DNA of 35,822 nt, taken from contig JANSWS010000026.1 in the NCBI GenBank assembly GCA_024743355.1, positions 1 through 35,822 on the forward strand, read 5' to 3'. The DNA is from a bacterium. Its GTDB lineage: Bacteria; Planctomycetota; Planctomycetia; Pirellulales; Pirellulaceae. Both the position numbers and the translations under genes were made by a program. Positions 34,056-35,822 of this stretch are shown here, in pieces (position 1 is the first letter of the stretch; the number at the start of each line of letters is the position of its first letter). Below the pieces are notes generated by a model. The model did no database searches. It was not told the DNA's origin and worked only from the letters and a program-made list of their open reading frames with translations.

Positions 34056-35822
34056 TCAGCGGGGCTTGGCAGAAGGTACTGCTGCGCCTTCCGTATCGCG
34101 GCGCTTTCCTTTCCAGGAACTGGATGCACCCGCTGCGCCGACGGCTTGTTCATAGTCCTCCGCGGTGAGCGAAATGACTTCGCTGGTGCGCGTGCGTTCG
34201 TTCTTTACTGTGTGTAGATAACGTCCCACATAGGGTTCGGTCACCCTGGCCTTGGCATCCAAGGGAGCTACGATCAGCAACTGCAGACCAAACTTCTCGA
34301 ACAATTGCAGCGCGTAGTCGGCAAAGCGATCATCGACTTTGGAGAACATTTCATCGACAACTACAAAGTGGAAACGATCGTCGTCATCCATGGTTGGGTC
34401 GATGTCAAATTGGTAAGCGATGGCTGCTACCAGGATGGTAAAGGCCAGCTTGGCTTTCTCTCCACCGGATTGACCCGAGCTATCTTCGTAGCAGCTATGT
34501 TCTTCTCCAGTGACCACGTCGAGTTCCCGAGAGGCGAAGTCAAACCAGCGTCGTACATCGGTGACTTTGTCACGCCATCGTTCTTCTTCTCGCAGCCGGT
34601 GAATCAGTTTCTCAATCTGTTGGTAACGTGCTTCGTTCACCTCCGGGTCTGCCTCGAAGCCGCTATCGAGGCATTGTCGCAAAAGCGTCTGAAAATCCTT
34701 GATCTCCCGGTCGTCCGCCTTGCGCGGCTCGAGCCGCATGTAGGTTCCCTCGCGATATTCCAACTGCTGAAGGCAGCTATTGAGCGTGTCGATTTTACTC
34801 TGAATCTCTTGCTTCTCGCATTGCAAGGCTGCGTGGAAGACGCCCAGTTCCTGAATCACCTTTTCGTTCAGCCGCTGTTGGAAACGCTGCTCATACTTGG
34901 GGAGATCGTCGCGTCGCAATTGTTCGAGCAAGCCCAAGAAGCCATCCAAGTACAACAAGTCCGCGCGTAAGTCCGCCTTTTCTTCCGGGCTGTCGCTGAG
35001 GAACCTCTGCATGGCTCGCACGATCTCTGCTTGCAAGGGCTCGCTTTTCCGAGTCAGCTTGGTTAGCTTGTGCTGAAGGTCTCGCGTTGCCTCATTCTGA
35101 AGCTCCGAGAACTCGACAAAATCCTGGACCTCCGCCAGCTTTTCGGCCAGGCTCAGCTCTAGCGGCTCGAACATGACGCGATGCGCGTTCAAGCTCCCCT
35201 CCGCCTCACGGGCCTGCAAAATCGATTCATACTTTTGCAGGAGATGATTGGCCTGTTCGTTTTCTCTCTGCAGTCCACTTTCCAGGGCAATTGCGGAATC
35301 GCGTTCGCCTTGAGCAGCGGATTTGGCTGCCAGGGTTTTGTCCAACTGCTCTCTCAGCACGCGGACGGCATCGTTCGAGTCCTCAATGGCTTTGCGCTCT
35401 GCCTCCAATTGCTCGATTTCATGGCGATGCCTCCCCACGTCGATCGATTCAAAGTCGCTGACCGACAGAGCTGCTTCCACCGCAGCCATCTGGACGGAAA
35501 CTCGCTTTGAGTCGCTTTCGAGTGTTTGGATGGAGTCCAAAACTTCGGACTCCTGCTGCCGTAAGCTTTCCAGGCTCTCACGTAACTCGTGCAGTCGCTC
35601 GGCGTTGTCCCAGCCCAGCACAAAATTGCGGGAGCTGAAGCTACTTTGGCGATCGTCCTTCTCATGGTGCTGACGGCCGTATTTGACATGGCGTTGTCGG
35701 GTCAAGGCAAGTCCCGGCGATCGCTGGAATTGTTCCATGTCTTCACAGCAACGAAAATCGAAGCGACGTGCGAGCTCGCTTTGTACCCAGGCGGATAACT
35801 CGTGGTCTTGCCTTACTCGCAA
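34056..35822 (-). CDS. jetC: Wadjet JetC-like SMC-family ATPase, C-terminal part
   Basis: The gene runs off the right edge, so only about 588 C-terminal residues are seen; complete JetC proteins have roughly 1100. The visible start AWVQSELARRFDFRCCEDMEQF, followed by ALTRQRHVKYGRQHHEKDDR and NFVLGWDNAERL, matches the middle of JetC/MukB-like ATP-binding proteins. Long coiled coils follow (about 75-350). The ABC signature is SGGEKAKLAF (452-461) and Walker B is FVVVDEMFSKVDD (486-498), with catalytic Glu491. JetC pairs with JetA and JetB to form a condensin-like complex that recognises plasmids by loop extrusion, and JetD cleaves them. No jetD follows it; JetA and JetB would lie beyond the edge. 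Confidence 0.85.
   Translation of the reverse strand: MRVRQDHELSAWVQSELARRFDFRCCEDMEQFQRSPGLALTRQRHVKYGRQHHEKDDRQSSFSSRNFVLGWDNAERLHELRESLESLRQQESEVLDSIQTLESDSKRVSVQMAAVEAALSVSDFESIDVGRHRHEIEQLEAERKAIEDSNDAVRVLREQLDKTLAAKSAAQGERDSAIALESGLQRENEQANHLLQKYESILQAREAEGSLNAHRVMFEPLELSLAEKLAEVQDFVEFSELQNEATRDLQHKLTKLTRKSEPLQAEIVRAMQRFLSDSPEEKADLRADLLYLDGFLGLLEQLRRDDLPKYEQRFQQRLNEKVIQELGVFHAALQCEKQEIQSKIDTLNSCLQQLEYREGTYMRLEPRKADDREIKDFQTLLRQCLDSGFEADPEVNEARYQQIEKLIHRLREEERWRDKVTDVRRWFDFASRELDVVTGEEHSCYEDSSGQSGGEKAKLAFTILVAAIAYQFDIDPTMDDDDRFHFVVVDEMFSKVDDRFADYALQLFEKFGLQLLIVAPLDAKARVTEPYVGRYLHTVKNERTRTSEVISLTAEDYEQAVGAAGASSSWKGKRRDTEGAAVPSAKPR

Overview
The window looks like a chromosomal segment of a planctomycete, probably of the Pirellulaceae (Rhodopirellula/Blastopirellula/Pirellula type). 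This rests on gene content read from the sequence: a DUF1587/1592/1595/1588/1585 cytochrome-type protein in an operon with a Tat-exported DUF1552 protein, a Cys-type sulfatase, two FG-GAP lipoproteins (one of the CRTAC1/ASPIC-UnbV type), a tail-anchored Ser/Thr kinase, and many short palindromic interspersed repeats. The genus is inference. No tRNA or rRNA gene, CRISPR array or insertion sequence with a transposase was seen.

Layout. 1-2.2 kb: the 5' end of a Gfo/Idh/MocA-type oxidoreductase and a secreted Gly-rich protein. 2.6-4.3 kb: a tRNA-dihydrouridine synthase (minus) divergent from rpsR (S18), which has a strong intrinsic terminator. 4.4-6.0 kb: a palindromic repeat element, a small TfoX C-terminal-domain protein, then a ThiF/MoeB-like E1 enzyme and a MoaD/ThiS-like ubiquitin-fold protein ending in Gly-Gly. 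6.0-10.4 kb: a molybdate/tungstate-type ABC system on the minus strand (ATPase, permease, two-lobed binding protein), interrupted by a plus-strand Ser/Thr kinase gene. 10.8-13.4 kb: a lipoprotein of unknown function and a GntP-family permease. 13.7-19.6 kb: the DUF1592/DUF1552 pair and a CHAD-domain protein. 19.6-20.35 kb: a dense repeat island with two identical 90-bp terminator-like elements around a roughly 107-bp tandem array. 20.35-22.2 kb: parA-parB on the minus strand. 22.3-25.8 kb: two FG-GAP lipoprotein genes, the upstream one with a frameshift that cuts off its ASPIC/UnbV domain. 26.1-27.4 kb: an exported polysaccharide pyruvyl transferase-like protein. 27.4-27.9 kb: a repeat cluster. 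27.9-33.5 kb: surE, an M28 peptidase, a sulfatase and truD. 33.5-34.05 kb: a second repeat cluster. 34.06 kb to the right edge: the C-terminal part of a Wadjet JetC-like SMC ATPase.

Functional links. The E1-like/MoaD-like pair lies tail-to-tail (shared stop-codon bases) with the Mo/W-type transporter, which suggests oxyanion uptake beside sulfur-carrier chemistry. The two FG-GAP genes, the DUF1592/DUF1552 pair and the sulfatase fit the large exported proteome of planctomycetes. The JetC-like gene ends at a repeat cluster with no JetD immediately downstream, so completeness of that anti-plasmid system has to be judged beyond the right edge.
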